Shown: piece after piece, positions 1 to 11,795 of the stretch
How the letters are laid out: each line of letters begins with the position of its first letter
How positions within the stretch are numbered: position 1 is the stretch's first letter
DNA from: Lingula anatina
Taxonomy: Eukaryota > Brachiopoda > Lingulata > Lingulida > Lingulidae
Direction: 5' to 3'
NCBI RefSeq assembly: GCF_001039355.2
Contig: NW_019775591.1
Location: forward strand, 88,503-152,502
Length of the DNA: 64,000 nt
The notes under the pieces: generated by a model
Databases searched by the model: none
The model's input: only the letters and a program-made list of their open reading frames with translations
Told to the model about the DNA's origin: nothing
Position numbers and translations under genes: made by a program

Positions 1-1050
1 AAAAAAAAATAATCGCAAAGGTAAAACAAAATAATTGCGAAGTTGGTATCAATTCTGTGAGGAAATGCACTCATGGCCACTAGACAATCATTCAACAATC
101 TGTTTACAAAGGTGTACTGTTTTTAGCCAACTCAGTTCATGCCAAAAAGCTCACCCTCCCTTAGGGAGCTATCCCCCAGGCTGTACTTATGACAAAATGA
201 ACCCACAATTTCTGACTTCTGATTGAGCAATAAATAGCAGTTAAAATGCACCAGAATGCAGTATTATACGCACAGTTTTTTAAAACTTTTCCACACCGTT
301 GGAGGGGGAGACCCCCTCCCACACCCTCCCCCCTCGAGGGCTTCGCCCCCTCTCGTGTCCGCTTACTGCCCCCCCTGGCATTTTGCTCAGGCTACGGCCC
401 TGGACCGTGCACTAATAGCGAAATCACCATTTGTTTTGAAGGTATTATTTGTCGCAGTGGCCTCTGTGTATGCATTATTCGTCATTTTAATGTCTTTCAT
501 GTAATTAAACATGGTGGCAAGTTTGGGTTGCTAGTCATAATAGCATATAACAAAACATTTAACAAAAACATGGAAGCTTATAATAGATTGAATCACTCGG
601 TACCTCTGATAGAAAAACTTGCTGTAAATATTCACGTGAAGAATGCTAAAGTCATGCTCATGTACAAAACATGAAATGTGGCAAGTTTTATGATAAATGG
701 AATGTGAAAAGCCAGAAATGGGGAACCATGGTAACAGGTAATTGCACGGTCTCCTTCCCTTTCTCCACGAAGAAAAAATCACCAGTAATCACCTCTTGTG
801 TTTCTTTTGGGTTTGAGTAGTTTTTGTCTTGTTGACCAGTTACTGAAATTTTCCCACTTTCCTTACATTAAATCACAAAAGTGCACTTCAAGTAGTTACA
901 GCCAACTGGTGTGCCTAATATTATAGCTTAATATAGATATAGATATTAATATTGATCTCTATTTTTTACTGCTGTAAGGATTTACATATTCAAGTATCAC
1001 AAATATTGAAACAGATTTTGCAAAGTTAACATTGTTTTCATTTCTTTCAG
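1..1050. other. non-coding, no gene recognised; C-rich patch
   Basis: I recognise no gene here. The only distinctive part is a C-rich stretch at about 293-430, which contrasts with the AT-rich surroundings and reads like part of a dispersed repeat. Open frames through it are low-complexity proline/cysteine runs without domain features. Confidence 0.5.
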
Positions 1051-1107
1051 TCTGGGAATAGTGCTAGTGTCAGAAGTCAAAGCTGTCACCAGTAGCCCTC
1101 ACAATGT
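1051..1107 (+). CDS. possible small 5' exon (signal-peptide end?)
   Basis: A 57-base segment is framed by a good acceptor (pyrimidine tract then TTTCAG) and a consensus donor (GTAAGT). In one frame it reads LGIVLVSEVKAVTSSPHN, which looks like the end of a signal peptide (hydrophobic run, small residue A after VK). In that frame it ends in phase 0. The first recognised exon of the big downstream gene (6979) needs a phase-1 partner, so the two cannot be joined directly. Another exon would have to lie between them, or this belongs to something else. Assignment to the downstream gene is inference only. Confidence 0.3.
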
Positions 1108-1213
1108 AAGTACATTTGAATTTTTTTTTTCACAGTCCAGTCACCAAATTAGCTGGGGCAGCCAGCTAGCACACCATGAATTGGAATTTTTTGACAATTG
1201 ATTTCTTCAATTA

Positions 1214-1397
1214 TTAAAGGGATAACAACTATTCCTTTTGATAAAAAAAAAAAAGAAAAGATTTTCCTGGGGCAAACGACAATTTCCCCATACTTGTACC
1301 ATGGTTAATGAATCCATTCCTACATTCATTCTATGAATTGTTTCATAGAATTCATTACAAAATATGAATCTTATAAGAACAGTTGTTATCCCTTTAA
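1214..1397. mobile_element. MITE with TTAA ends (copy 1)
   Basis: A 184-base element has perfect 17-base terminal inverted repeats (1214-1230 and 1381-1397, TTAAAGGGATAACAACT). TTAA at both outer ends suggests a TTAA target duplication as in piggyBac-like elements, although the four bases could also belong to the repeat. The interior (about 1262-1315) matches, in reverse orientation, the interior of the element at 30216-30560. No coding capacity. Confidence 0.75.
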
Positions 1398-1912
1398 GAT
1401 AAAGTGTGTCCCTTCACAAATCCACTGTTCCCAGTCAGCCACTTGTGGTCATGAAGGTGTCTGGAGATGTCACCAGAAGACTCCCAACATGGCTTTAACT
1501 CCATAGAAACTTCCCCTGGACCCAGTTGATTACAGAGGCACCTGGAAAAAGTGGTGTTCATAGTAGTAACTTGACATTTGTTTGCCAATGTTCCCTATGT
1601 GTATATGCATAATCAACCATATAATAATGATTACATGATTCATGTTCAAGGATGTACTTTCTGAATCCGTGAAAATGGCCACAGAATGTAATTATATTTC
1701 AGCAGGTGCACTAATACTACCAATACCAATTGACAGATTTTCATAGAGATTGCTTTCTAACGTTATCATGGCATTAAGTCATATGGCACAGTTCATCATG
1801 CATATGGGTGGTGCTTGATTTAGAATATTCTTTCTTGCTTTGTTGCATGTTGGATCATGATGAACCATACTCTTTATTTACCATGTTTTACAGTCATATA
1901 TGATGGCAGAGG

Positions 1913-1943
<31 letters not shown>

Positions 1944-2400
1944 AACTTGCAACCCGAGGGTTGGATAATTACAATCATTGCATCACAGTCGGATAAAACC
2001 ATTAGTAAGTAAGAACAAAAGAATATTAAAAGACATATGTAAGCAAATTTAAAACAAAATATCTAAAATGCAAGGTTAAAAAAAAGGAATAAAAGTCTAT
2101 CAGTTAATTCTAAAACTTGTATATGGCACTTGTTAAAAAGTCACTCATTGATCATTTGGTTTTAATTTTAGGTCTTCTAAAAGTTACCTGTTCCCTCAAT
2201 GAATATTTGGCATTTTGTTTTGGTTGCAAAAGATAATAGAGTCTATGATCAGGTTCATTTGATATGCTAATAAACAATTTTTTGCATGCATTGATCCGTC
2301 TTTCACTCAGTAGTTCAAGTTTACTATGTTCACAAGCAGCGTCATATTCAAGTTCAGGATAAATTATCTTTGTGATGTTTGATGTTTTAGTTGTTTGCTT
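1913..2400 (-). mobile_element. 5'-truncated non-LTR retrotransposon, RT C-terminus and 3' tail
   Basis: The minus strand from 2400 to 2152 encodes the typical carboxyl end of a CR1/Jockey/RTE-type reverse transcriptase ORF: IIYPELEYDAAC, then LLSERRINACKKLF, HRLYYLL, YSLR and a final KIKTK in place of the usual KTxRF. The frame then stops. Downstream on the same strand comes a 3' UTR ending near CAACCCTCGGGTTGCAAG, followed by an (AAT)n tail (plus-strand ATT repeat, 1913-1940). A microsatellite tail is usual for CR1-like elements. A similar 3' end occurs at 44560-44640. Only this 3' piece remains; it is inactive. Confidence 0.7.
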
Positions 2401-2711
2401 GGATTTTTTGTAATGATAGTTTAAGAAAAAAAAAACAATGAAGACAACACATTCTATCCTTGCAAACACTATAGATACGTATAGTGTGACTGTCCTCAGC
2501 TTATGCATATATACGTATACCTTAAAAATTTTTCTTATCCTCTAACATAGGTACATGATATAAGTTTTAACCAAAAGACACATACAGGGAATGTGGCAGG
2601 ATATGTAGGTCTACCTAGTGTTGTGTCCTTTGCATGCGTGTCTGACTTGTTCCATTTGGATTTAAAAAGGGTGTTAATAGATAGGGCCTAACAATGAAGA
2701 TTCAGGATGTT

Positions 2712-2902
2712 GATTTTCTGGGGCCGTAGCGATAGTCCGAAGGTTCAGTAGTCCGAAGGTTCATTGGTCCGAATGTTCACTATAGAACCTTCGGACCAAT
2801 GAACCCTTGATTAAAAAATCGATGAAAATGTTACCACTTTTCGGACCAATGAACCTTCGGACCAATGAACCTTCGGACTATCGAGACGCCCCCGATTTTC
2901 TG
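2712..2902. mobile_element. foldback MITE with 9-bp target duplication (Mutator-type?)
   Basis: A 173-base element (2721-2893) has about 55-base imperfect terminal inverted repeats built from a 16-base unit (GGTTCATTGGTCCGAA) repeated in both orientations. It is flanked by an exact 9-base direct repeat, GATTTTCTG, at 2712-2720 and 2894-2902. Nine-base target duplications are usual for Mutator-like elements, and a Mutator-like transposase fragment lies 0.55 kb away, but family assignment is inference. Non-coding. Confidence 0.75.
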
Positions 2903-3449
2903 ATGGAGCAAAACATAATATTCTGTCTTTGTACTTATCTGATATATACTGCATCAAGTCTTCTGGTTGCAAGCATGTTACAAGGGGTGCACTTGTTTCT
3001 GTAACTTCGTCTGTAATATTATCTAAAAAATATAAGAACAATAACCCTATTTATCAAAATATTTTATGTAAATGTAGGTCTTTGTTAGTGTTTGTATATA
3101 TTCTCATTGGTCTGTCTATCTGCGTCGTTGCTGTTGCCGTTACCGTCAGGCACATGACATATCCCATAACTGTCCAACTGTATTTTTGTCTTATTTGAAA
3201 TTTACAGAGTGGCTTTTTTGGTTAAGAAGCAGATTGCAAATTTCACTTATCACAGAGAGGTAAAACAACATATCATGGAGCCGTGGATAAAGTTATGTTT
3301 GCAAAGTTTAAGCAATAACTAATTTAAAAGCAGATATAGCATTGAAGATAAGTCAATCCTGTACAAATGTCCTTTTTACTTCAATGTATTTTCACTATAA
3401 TTACTTTATTTCTGGCAACTAAGGGCCAAAGTCTAGTGCCCATTCTCTT

Positions 3450-3960
3450 CTAGATATGGCCTGTGCAATCTTCTTTAGTAATCTCAATGTCCGGACCATA
3501 AGGCTGCAGTAGATGGACACTCTGGAAGGCTGAGCTGTCCCCATCCCCTACAAATTGATTGTAGCGTAACCAATAAAGTTCCATGGAATGACTGTATAAA
3601 ACAAAGGCACCCTCAACTTCCATGGCCTGGGTCAAGCCTTCGTGGTTGTGAGGGCACTCCTGGAAGTGTTTCAGTTGAAAGTCAACCTCTTCCACCGTGG
3701 TGTGGGGCAGCTTTTGAAAATTGTCACATGTCCAACACATGGTACACATATAGTGAATGTCCAGAATGTCTCCCATATCCACTGAAATTGCAGCTACAAA
3801 TCCATGTTTAGACATGTTTCTGGTTTGCCAGGAACCATCCAAGGTAACCCCACAGTCCACAATTTCTCCTGGATTGACATTGCTTCCTTGGAGGACCTGC
3901 TTTACGCGAAGCGCGGTGCCATCCATTCTCTCCAGAGCTCTCTCCCTGGTGCGGTAGCCT
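3450..3960 (-). pseudogene. Mutator-like transposase fragment
   Basis: About 160 codons on the minus strand match the 'Mutator-like transposase' domain found in many invertebrate proteins. Visible features in order are VTLDGSWQTRNMSKHGFVAA (the DGTW-type catalytic-aspartate region), a CTMCWTC cysteine cluster, a later Cys/His pair (ECPHNHEG), VGDGDSSAF and PYGPDIEITKEDCTGHI. It begins just after an in-frame stop and ends at a stop directly after GHI, where family members continue, so both ends are missing. It is a dead fragment of a cut-and-paste transposon. The neighbouring gag fragment comes from a different element. Confidence 0.75.
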
Positions 3961-4032
3961 TAGGCCTGTGTGTGGAGACGCCAACTGTTGTTTGCTACTG
4001 GAGCCGGCATGGAGAGGTATGCTGAAAGCTTC

Positions 4033-4565
4033 TCAGCAGAAGTGTTCCCTCTTCAGCAAAAGTGTTCCCCCACGTCTTCTCTCTGCTTGCTTCATTGTGG
4101 GCCGTCCTCGTGGGGTGGGCTCAAAGCTGACCGATTTCTGTGGGTTTTCTAACAGATTGATGCGATGCATCAAACTTTGGATTATGCTGCCTTCCGCAGT
4201 AGCTGTAGTTGCTAATGCTGTCCTGAAGTTTACTTCCACCAAGGCTGCTGCTTGGTGAAGTTCAGCCATTGTCTGTACCTGTTTTTGTATTATGAAGGGC
4301 AGGATTTCAGGTCTGAGTCCATTGATGCAGGCACAAATTAGGCTATTTTCATCTGGCGTTGTGTTCCTTCTTAGTTTCCTCATCCTTGTGAGAAAATCTA
4401 CAGCAGTCTCTGTTTCTCCCTGTTTTTGGTGAAACAGCTCTACAGTTTTTTTGTAGCTTCATCTGCTGTGTCTGTTGGAAGGAATTAAGAAATTCTTCCT
4501 TAAACAAGCCGAAGTCTTTTCTAACTCTTTCTGGCAGAGTTTGAAACCAAATATCTCCTCAATAA
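4033..4565 (-). pseudogene. Gypsy-type gag fragment
   Basis: Minus-strand frames contain a retrotransposon gag pattern: WFQTLPERVRKDFGLFKEEF in one frame, then after a frameshift near 4430 FLTRMRKLRRN, ICACINGLRPEILPFI and a leucine/alanine-rich helix (QTMAELHQAAALVE). This is typical of the capsid end of Ty3/Gypsy gag. The frameshift and loss of the nucleocapsid and pol show it is a decayed piece. It abuts the Mutator-like fragment, so this 1-kb stretch is a mosaic of transposon debris. Confidence 0.7.
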
Positions 4566-6978
4566 AATCTGTCTTAATTTCTTCAAAAATACAATGTAAA
4601 AATGGTTCTTTTTTTTAAATGTAACAATAGTCACTCACCTGATAAGGGAAAAGACTTCTAGAAAAGCACTTTCGCTAGAAGATTCATAGGGCCAGACAAT
4701 TTTTACTGTGAATGCAGATAATCAGTAATCATGACAAAAATTTTAATATCCATGACCTCACCACCTTTTCGAATTACATTTTAGAAGCTTTACACTTGCA
4801 ACTTATGTGAATGACACAGGACCTAGCCCCTTAAAATGTTTCGCTATCCAATGAACTTTACTTCAAGTTCATTGTTTTTTATTTCTCACCCACTTCCATG
4901 GAGATGTGGTGCTTCAATCCACTGCTTGGTAGCAGATCTGTGGATTTTTGTTTGATAATTTGATCTCTCAGTATACAAATTCAGAGGATCTTGGGTTAGA
5001 GGCATTCTCTGCTCACTTGGGGTTGACAAGCAAAATATGTTCAGAACCTGGCCTCATTGACATTACTAGCTGCCTTCTGGATATAAAGATTGCAGACAAA
5101 TTGTTCCATCACTTTTGATTTTCTTTCTGCAACTGCGAAGACTGCCCAAAGACAGGAGAAAGCCTCTATGAAGTCACTATTGCCATAATTCATGTATATA
5201 TCAAAAACTTTCCTCTCTCCTTTCCCCAAAAAAGGGTTGCAGACAGTTAGAAGCACTGGAAGTTTTGGTATGCCAAGCATTGAATATTTGAATTCACTAA
5301 ATGAGAATAGAATTAATGATTTTTTTAAGTGTGTGGATGTTTCGATGTAACTTTGCCTGCCTTAAACATAGCCAGCCATCCTGTGTTTTTCAGCAGTTCC
5401 TCCAGTTAGTCCATGTATTGAATCTTTGTAGGAAAGTGTGGGTAGTCCTGCCAAAGATTTTGTCTGTTCTCTACTGATACTGGACTGAGCTGGGACGTCC
5501 ACAGCTGGCTTCTCCCAGACTCAACCATCTGTATCTATCACAACATTTCTTGGTGGGTCTGATTGATACACCTAACTGTAAACCTGTTAATTTAAAAATA
5601 TATATGTAAGTACAAAAGGTTTTACATATACTTTGTTGAATACAATCAGTCCTAAACAAACACATGCATCAAAAAATAAAGAATAATTGTTGACAATGTA
5701 TTTTTTTTCTTCCAACACAATGTTTCAGGCACCAAACAAATTTTGTACACACCAGTCACAGCCGAGTTGTCCATTGTATTGTTTGCAGTTCCTTACCAAA
5801 GCACGTGCAGAGCTGTCTGTGCAACAGATGAATGGAAATACGTTGAACCCCTTGAAAACTGAAAGCATTTTCTCCTAGTTGTGAGCTTTCATCGATGACA
5901 GGTTTTAAAAATCTATTCATATTGTTGGGCTTGCTATGTCCAAACGAGACCAATTAAAAGAACACTTTCAGAGTGAAGATATGGATGAAGTTCATTTATG
6001 AAACACTGCCCTGGGGGGGGGGGGGGCATAAAAAGAATGTAATTTAAATTTAGATAGTCAACCAAATTCTCATGACACCGTTGTGTATGTCTCAATAACA
6101 TATCAAAGAAGCTGCATGAGCAAGGGAAAAAAAAGAAAAAGCAGAAAGTATATCAAAATTACCATCAAAATGGCATCTATTTCTGTGGAATTCCGACCCT
6201 ACCGCTTTTTAGGAACAGTTTGTTTAGGGTTTGAATGGATGATTGAAGCAGGAAATACGCCTACTGCAAGAAAATATATTTAACAGAACGTGCGAAAGGT
6301 TATTTAAATAAAAAATTATTTGAAGTCACTGAAAAATGATCACAAAATTACCTTCACTAATGTTACATGATGTGTCCCAGCCCAATGAAAACTTCATCTA
6401 ATCCTGTCTTTCCATATTAAAACTCTTCAATGCGTCCTAAGTAGTCTGTCGGTTAGCTTGTGTCATGAAGTCCATGCTATATCAGTTTTCTTAAAAATTT
6501 CACATTTGTTGCTGAACAAGGTCGATTTTTCTTCATCGTGTCCCATGTAGTGTTAGTTATGCAGGTCCAGTCTAAGTCTGCGTGACAGCAATCAAGACAG
6601 TTAATTACTCTGACTTCAATCACTTGCTCTTCTGTGACAGATAAAAAAGCCTTAGACTGGTTGTGTAACGAGCAGTTATCACATTGTTGTGAAGCTCAGC
6701 TCATGCAGAGCAAGTACAAAGCCTTTGGCGCGTGCGCAGAGATAATTGTTTCCACATGGGATTTCTCAACAGGGTGAGTTGAGCCCTAAATGACCATCTA
6801 TCTAGCTAGAGACATATCTGTGAATATCTGTAAAAAATCTATCACTCGCCCTGGTAGAGGGTAGGTTATTATAATGAACTTTGTTAATAATACAACTAAC
6901 ATGCTATATGTTTGGCTCTTTGTTAATAAAACGTTGAAAGCAGCAATGCAGAATTTGAAATTTTGTTTTTTATTACAG
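4566..6978. other. upstream non-coding region of the large gene
   Basis: No gene recognised. A poly-G run lies at about 6014-6027. A short stretch at 6829-6865 resembles pieces at 28796-28842 and 62422-62457 (dispersed coding repeat). The first exon(s) of the large gene, with its start codon and promoter, should lie here or further upstream, but I could not identify them. Confidence 0.4.
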
Positions 6979-8617
6979 CTGACAGATTCATTCCCTTTGC
7001 CAACCACACCCAGCTGCCATTTGTTAATTCCAACACTACAGTGAAGTCTTCATTCATCTTTCCTAAGTATGGAATTCCCATGTATGATGGCCAGATATTT
7101 CCATCTCTCTATGTAAGTGTATGTTTTCACTAATAAGGTATACTGGTACTCTCTTAAAATGCTGTTCAGCATTTTAACATTCAGATTTTCAAAGAGAATG
7201 AATTTTTTTTAACAAGTTGATAAAATGATCATGATGAATTTACACATGCACCAATGTAAAGTTAGTGCTAAATGCAGTACATTAGGGGAATCAATAAAGG
7301 TTCCACAGAATTTCATGAATGTTAGTTGAACTGTACCTACCCTCATATTACAGTTTGTCCAGCATGGAGTGATAGCCATCTCCTCAGTGACCAGGGACGA
7401 GGCCGTGGCTGACCCAGTGAGAAGAGACTTCAGAACGGCCCCCAGTGACCCCCTGATGAACTTCACCTTCCAGTCAGACTTCCAAGAAAGAGCCATAGTG
7501 GCCCCATTCTGGACAACTCTCTACATGTCTGACCAGAATGTAAGTGAGAATTATGAATTATGCTACTCAGAATTGTGATTATTATAAAAAAAAGACTGAA
7601 AATGTCTCGTACCCAAGAGGCTTGATGTTTTATATGTTCTAAGAAAATGTGGAATACAACTGGCTTGTCAATGCAAGTAAGGTAGCAAACATGTTTAGTC
7701 TCTCCAGAAACAATTTACTTCTATAAGTACCCCGTAATTTTATTCTTAAAGTTGATATAGAGATGCATACCTGTTGAATCATGTTTGTGTGCAAAAAGAA
7801 AACTCAATTAATGTATTGGAAGCAGCACTTGATTTTTTGAAGGAAATCTGTTACAGTAATAAAAAACTATTGTAGGCTGGACGAGGCGTATACTACAAGG
7901 AATACAGCATAGATACTGCTGCTGACCAGTCAGCCCTGGAGAAGATCAGTGACCTGGTCAACAAGAAGGGGGTGGGCTATGCTTTCCAGGCCCAGTACAT
8001 GTTGGTTATCACGTGGTACAATATGCAACACAAAGTCAACCAACTACAGGTAGGAGGTTGATGATTTGCTAAATGAGTCTTCTCAGTGTTCTTTTTGTTT
8101 TGAAATCCTTTTCATTAAGTCAGTATTTTAGATAGCATAATCGTAATCTGCATCACACATGTACCAATTCTACCTCTGCATTCTTGCCAATATACTGTAC
8201 TAGCTAATGCAGTTGTAGTCTGCTCAGTTTTGGCAAGAATCTCAAAGGCCATTGGTGTGACATTAATTTTGTCAACTTCAGTAGTAATACAAATGAGCTA
8301 TTTCTTTTAAAAGTTTCTCTCCCAGACAAGTTGGAGACATACCTGTAGACATAAAACTGTAAAGAAAAGGAGTTACCGTAGTTTTACTCAACAGAGATTT
8401 ATTTCTGTACACTTTCAATAAGTACTTAGCAAAAAAGCACAGTAGTGTTATACGTGAAGTTCATCATTGGTACTTAAATATTTCTTATTATTTCTTTCTG
8501 TTTCAGACTGTGTCTATTCAGGCAGTGTTGGTGACTGACTATGTGAACAGTGCAGTGGTGTACACCTATGCTGACAGGGACATGAACTGGAGACTGACTC
8601 TGGACCCAGCTAACAAG
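6979..8617 (+). CDS. NIDO domain exons
   Basis: Four exons (6979-7112, 7354-7539, 7876-8049, 8507-8617) encode a nidogen-like NIDO domain. The order visible is [19 protein letters not shown] (start of the extracellular part, N-glycosylation motif NTT), [30 protein letters not shown] and [10 protein letters not shown], which are the hallmark APFW, G-x-VYY-x-E and xTWYN strings of NIDO. The last exon ([11 protein letters not shown]...VVYTYAD) completes the fold. Junctions after the first exon are all phase 0, unlike the phase-1 junctions of the EGF part. The NIDO domain mediates extracellular protein contacts in nidogen, alpha-tectorin and MUC4. Confidence 0.88.
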
Positions 8618-11600
8618 GTAGTCTTTTCTATAGATAGTTGTAATATTCCTCATAAATAATATACATACTGTATTAGAGCTCGAACAGAAATAATGCCATT
8701 AAAACATTTTTTTAGGAAAATGGAATAAACTACCTGCAATCATCCATTGCCAATAGATTTAATCTGATTTTAGTCATTTTTCTTATTTGTTCCATCTCTC
8801 ATATTAACTAGTAAATATCCTCTGGCTATATTGATAGATATGAAGTGATATTCTAAAACTGCTTTAGTTGCTTGTCAAATCGACTTTTGATTGACTGCAT
8901 TCTCATTTCACAGTAATGGAAAATAATGTCAAAAGGTAACGCAACAATTGAAATTCAGTGTTAATTGTCAATTGAGTGTGAATGCCACAAAAAATTCTCC
9001 TCAAAATTTTCATCATTATTCTGGTTTGTATAACAATCTTAAACACACGGTCACCCAATGCATTTTATATGGTATATATTCCCTTTTCCAGCCAAACTAT
9101 CCTGTCAGGGTTGGCTACCTTGTCAGAGGCAATGCACAGAGACAGGAAGAATATGCCTACTCCTATGCAACCATCGGTGATCAGAGTCGCATGGAACTGA
9201 TTGATGCAGAGAATGCCACGGGGACTGGAGATGGTGTCTTTGTCTATGTCCTCAGCAGCAACAACCAGGGGAGTTTTATAAACCCTGGTGTGGCTTGCAG
9301 TGATTGGATAAAGGCTGATGATTTGTATGATGCGCAAAATTCACCCATTGCTGCAGGTAGGGTTAAAATTGAAAGGATTGTGGTGTGTGTGATTTCATCT
9401 GTACAAAAGTTCATAGTTGAGTGATTGTGTTTCCAAGGGTGTTATAACTGATATAAAAACCGCAAAGTTTTTCAGGAACATGTAAAATAAAGGTGTACCT
9501 TAAAAATTGTTGTCTGCAATTATTATATATTAAGTATACAATTTTTATATGAAAATGTAGATGGTATAATACATCCATTTATGAAGAACCAAAAGAAAAT
9601 CATGAGAACTATGTTATTTTAGATAACACCTGTTTTATTTATGTGCACAGGTAAACCAGGCAGGTGCCCAGGAGGCCTTAACCAACTCACTCAGAGCTGG
9701 TCAGCCAACCCTACACAAGTCATAGATCAACTGGTGGTCCAGTGTTACCAACTGGCATTTCCTGAAGGTTCGGGCATTGTCTCGGAGACCCCCAACTGCT
9801 GTTACTACACCAACACCTCAGCCAATGGAGCTCTGGCCATGGCGCTGGTGTCGGATTGGAAATTTATGAACGGAGGGAATATCTATCGCAGGTTTAATCC
9901 AAGTACTTCCCAAGGTCAGGCTGAGGCAGCGGCGTTCACCCAGTGTTGTATTAGCAGTACTGTGCATTGCAGTGATTTCCTCCTGAAGAGACCCATGTCT
10001 GATTCTTCTAGTTTTGTGCCTCCTGGTCAAGGTATTTGATTGATGTTTTATGCATATATTTTAAATAATCAAGAGTTTTGCCAGAAAGTTTGAAAATTTT
10101 GTGTCTTTTTATCACATAATGGTATCCAAGTGTCATAAAAGTATTGAATGCAGCTTTTAATCTGCGATTTTTTATAGACAAAAATCTACTGAAAATAATG
10201 ATTGTATTTTGCTTCTCAACTGTATTCATCATGATCATATAATAATATAATTATTATAGTAGAAGTACAGCATTGACCCGTAGTTCATTGTTAATTTCAT
10301 TCTCATTTATACATCCTTGATTATTTCATTTTAAGTTTATTACCATTCTCTCCATGGGTTTTCAGCTCTCTCTGCAGGGGACCCCCATGTGACCACCCTG
10401 GATGGTCTCAGCTTCTCATTCAATGGCTACGGAGAGTACACCGTGGTCACCGGAAACCATTTCACCCTGCAGGGCCGCACCGCCCTAGCAGTGACAGACA
10501 CGCCCCCTGCCCGAGCCACCGTGTTCAACTCGTTTGCTGCGAAACAGGTGGTGCCAGGGGGCACTGATAGTGATGTGGTGGAGCTCAGGCTGAATTCTAC
10601 CACTGGGAGTGATATTGGTAAGTGGGTATTGATTGATCTGGGCATGGAGTGGGGGATTGGTCCCTTTTATGGTGGCAGGTACATTAGTAGAATGGTGCAC
10701 AGTGTACAATGTATGCATAGTTAAGATAAGTTCTTACAGTTTGGAAATTGACTGGTATGATTAAAAACATAAGTACACTAAGCAATTTAATCATATTTTA
10801 TGATTCTGGTACATGTATGTTAAAATAATGTACATAATTAAGTTGCACAATTTCTTAGTATGGCATGGTATGATTTATGGGATTGAAAAAAAAGAATTTT
10901 TGGTCATTTTATATTTATTGATTGTATTATGCTTAATAAGATAATATTAACCAGCTTCTTCTGGTATTCCAGATGTCCTAGTCAATGGAGTTATCCAGAA
11001 TGTAGACTTCAGCAGCACTCAGCTCTATAACAAAGTCAGTGTCACCAAGAATGGCGTAGAATACTCCATGGTTTTCTCGTCTCAGGTTGAGGTGAAGACT
11101 TCAGCCAGTTTCAACATGACCACCATCTCTGTAGCTGCTCCTGCTAGCTGGAAGGGAACTCTTTCAGGTGACTAAATTACATGTGATTTTAGAGATATAT
11201 ATGTAAAAAAAATGTCTTTTTCCTGGAAATGTTTTGTAGTACATTTTTGAAGTATTTATTGCTATACTGTTTGTAATTAGTATTTTGTCACAGGTTTTGC
11301 TGTACAGTTGTTCTTTCTTACGGTAGCTAATCATATATGTGTACCAAAGTTAACTTTCTTGAGTCCTGAACTTATCACGTAAATTTGAATGCAGAATCAA
11401 AAAAAAAAAAAAAAAAGTAAAGTTGTTAATTAAATATAGGGAGATCTTGTCACTGATTTTATACATTGGTGAAAACGTACGGTGCCACGTTTTAATAATT
11501 CAAAATTTGATATTAAGACAAGCCTCATAATAGCTATACATTGTACCATGCTGCTGTCCACGTTTTAAAATGCAATATGTACATCATAACTTCATCTTTA

Positions 11601-11739
11601 TCTTGTACTTACAGGTTTACTTGGTAACTTTAATGACAACCCTGCTGATGATATCAAGTTTTCCAATGGCACACAGCTGCCGTCCAACTCAACTGAAGAA
11701 GAACTTTACTACTGGGGACAAACTTGTACGTAATAGAAA

Positions 11740-11795
<56 letters not shown>

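Noticed and set aside
246-674. 142-codon open frame
   Set aside because: Driven by the C-rich repeat; no domain features and unlikely to be a gene.
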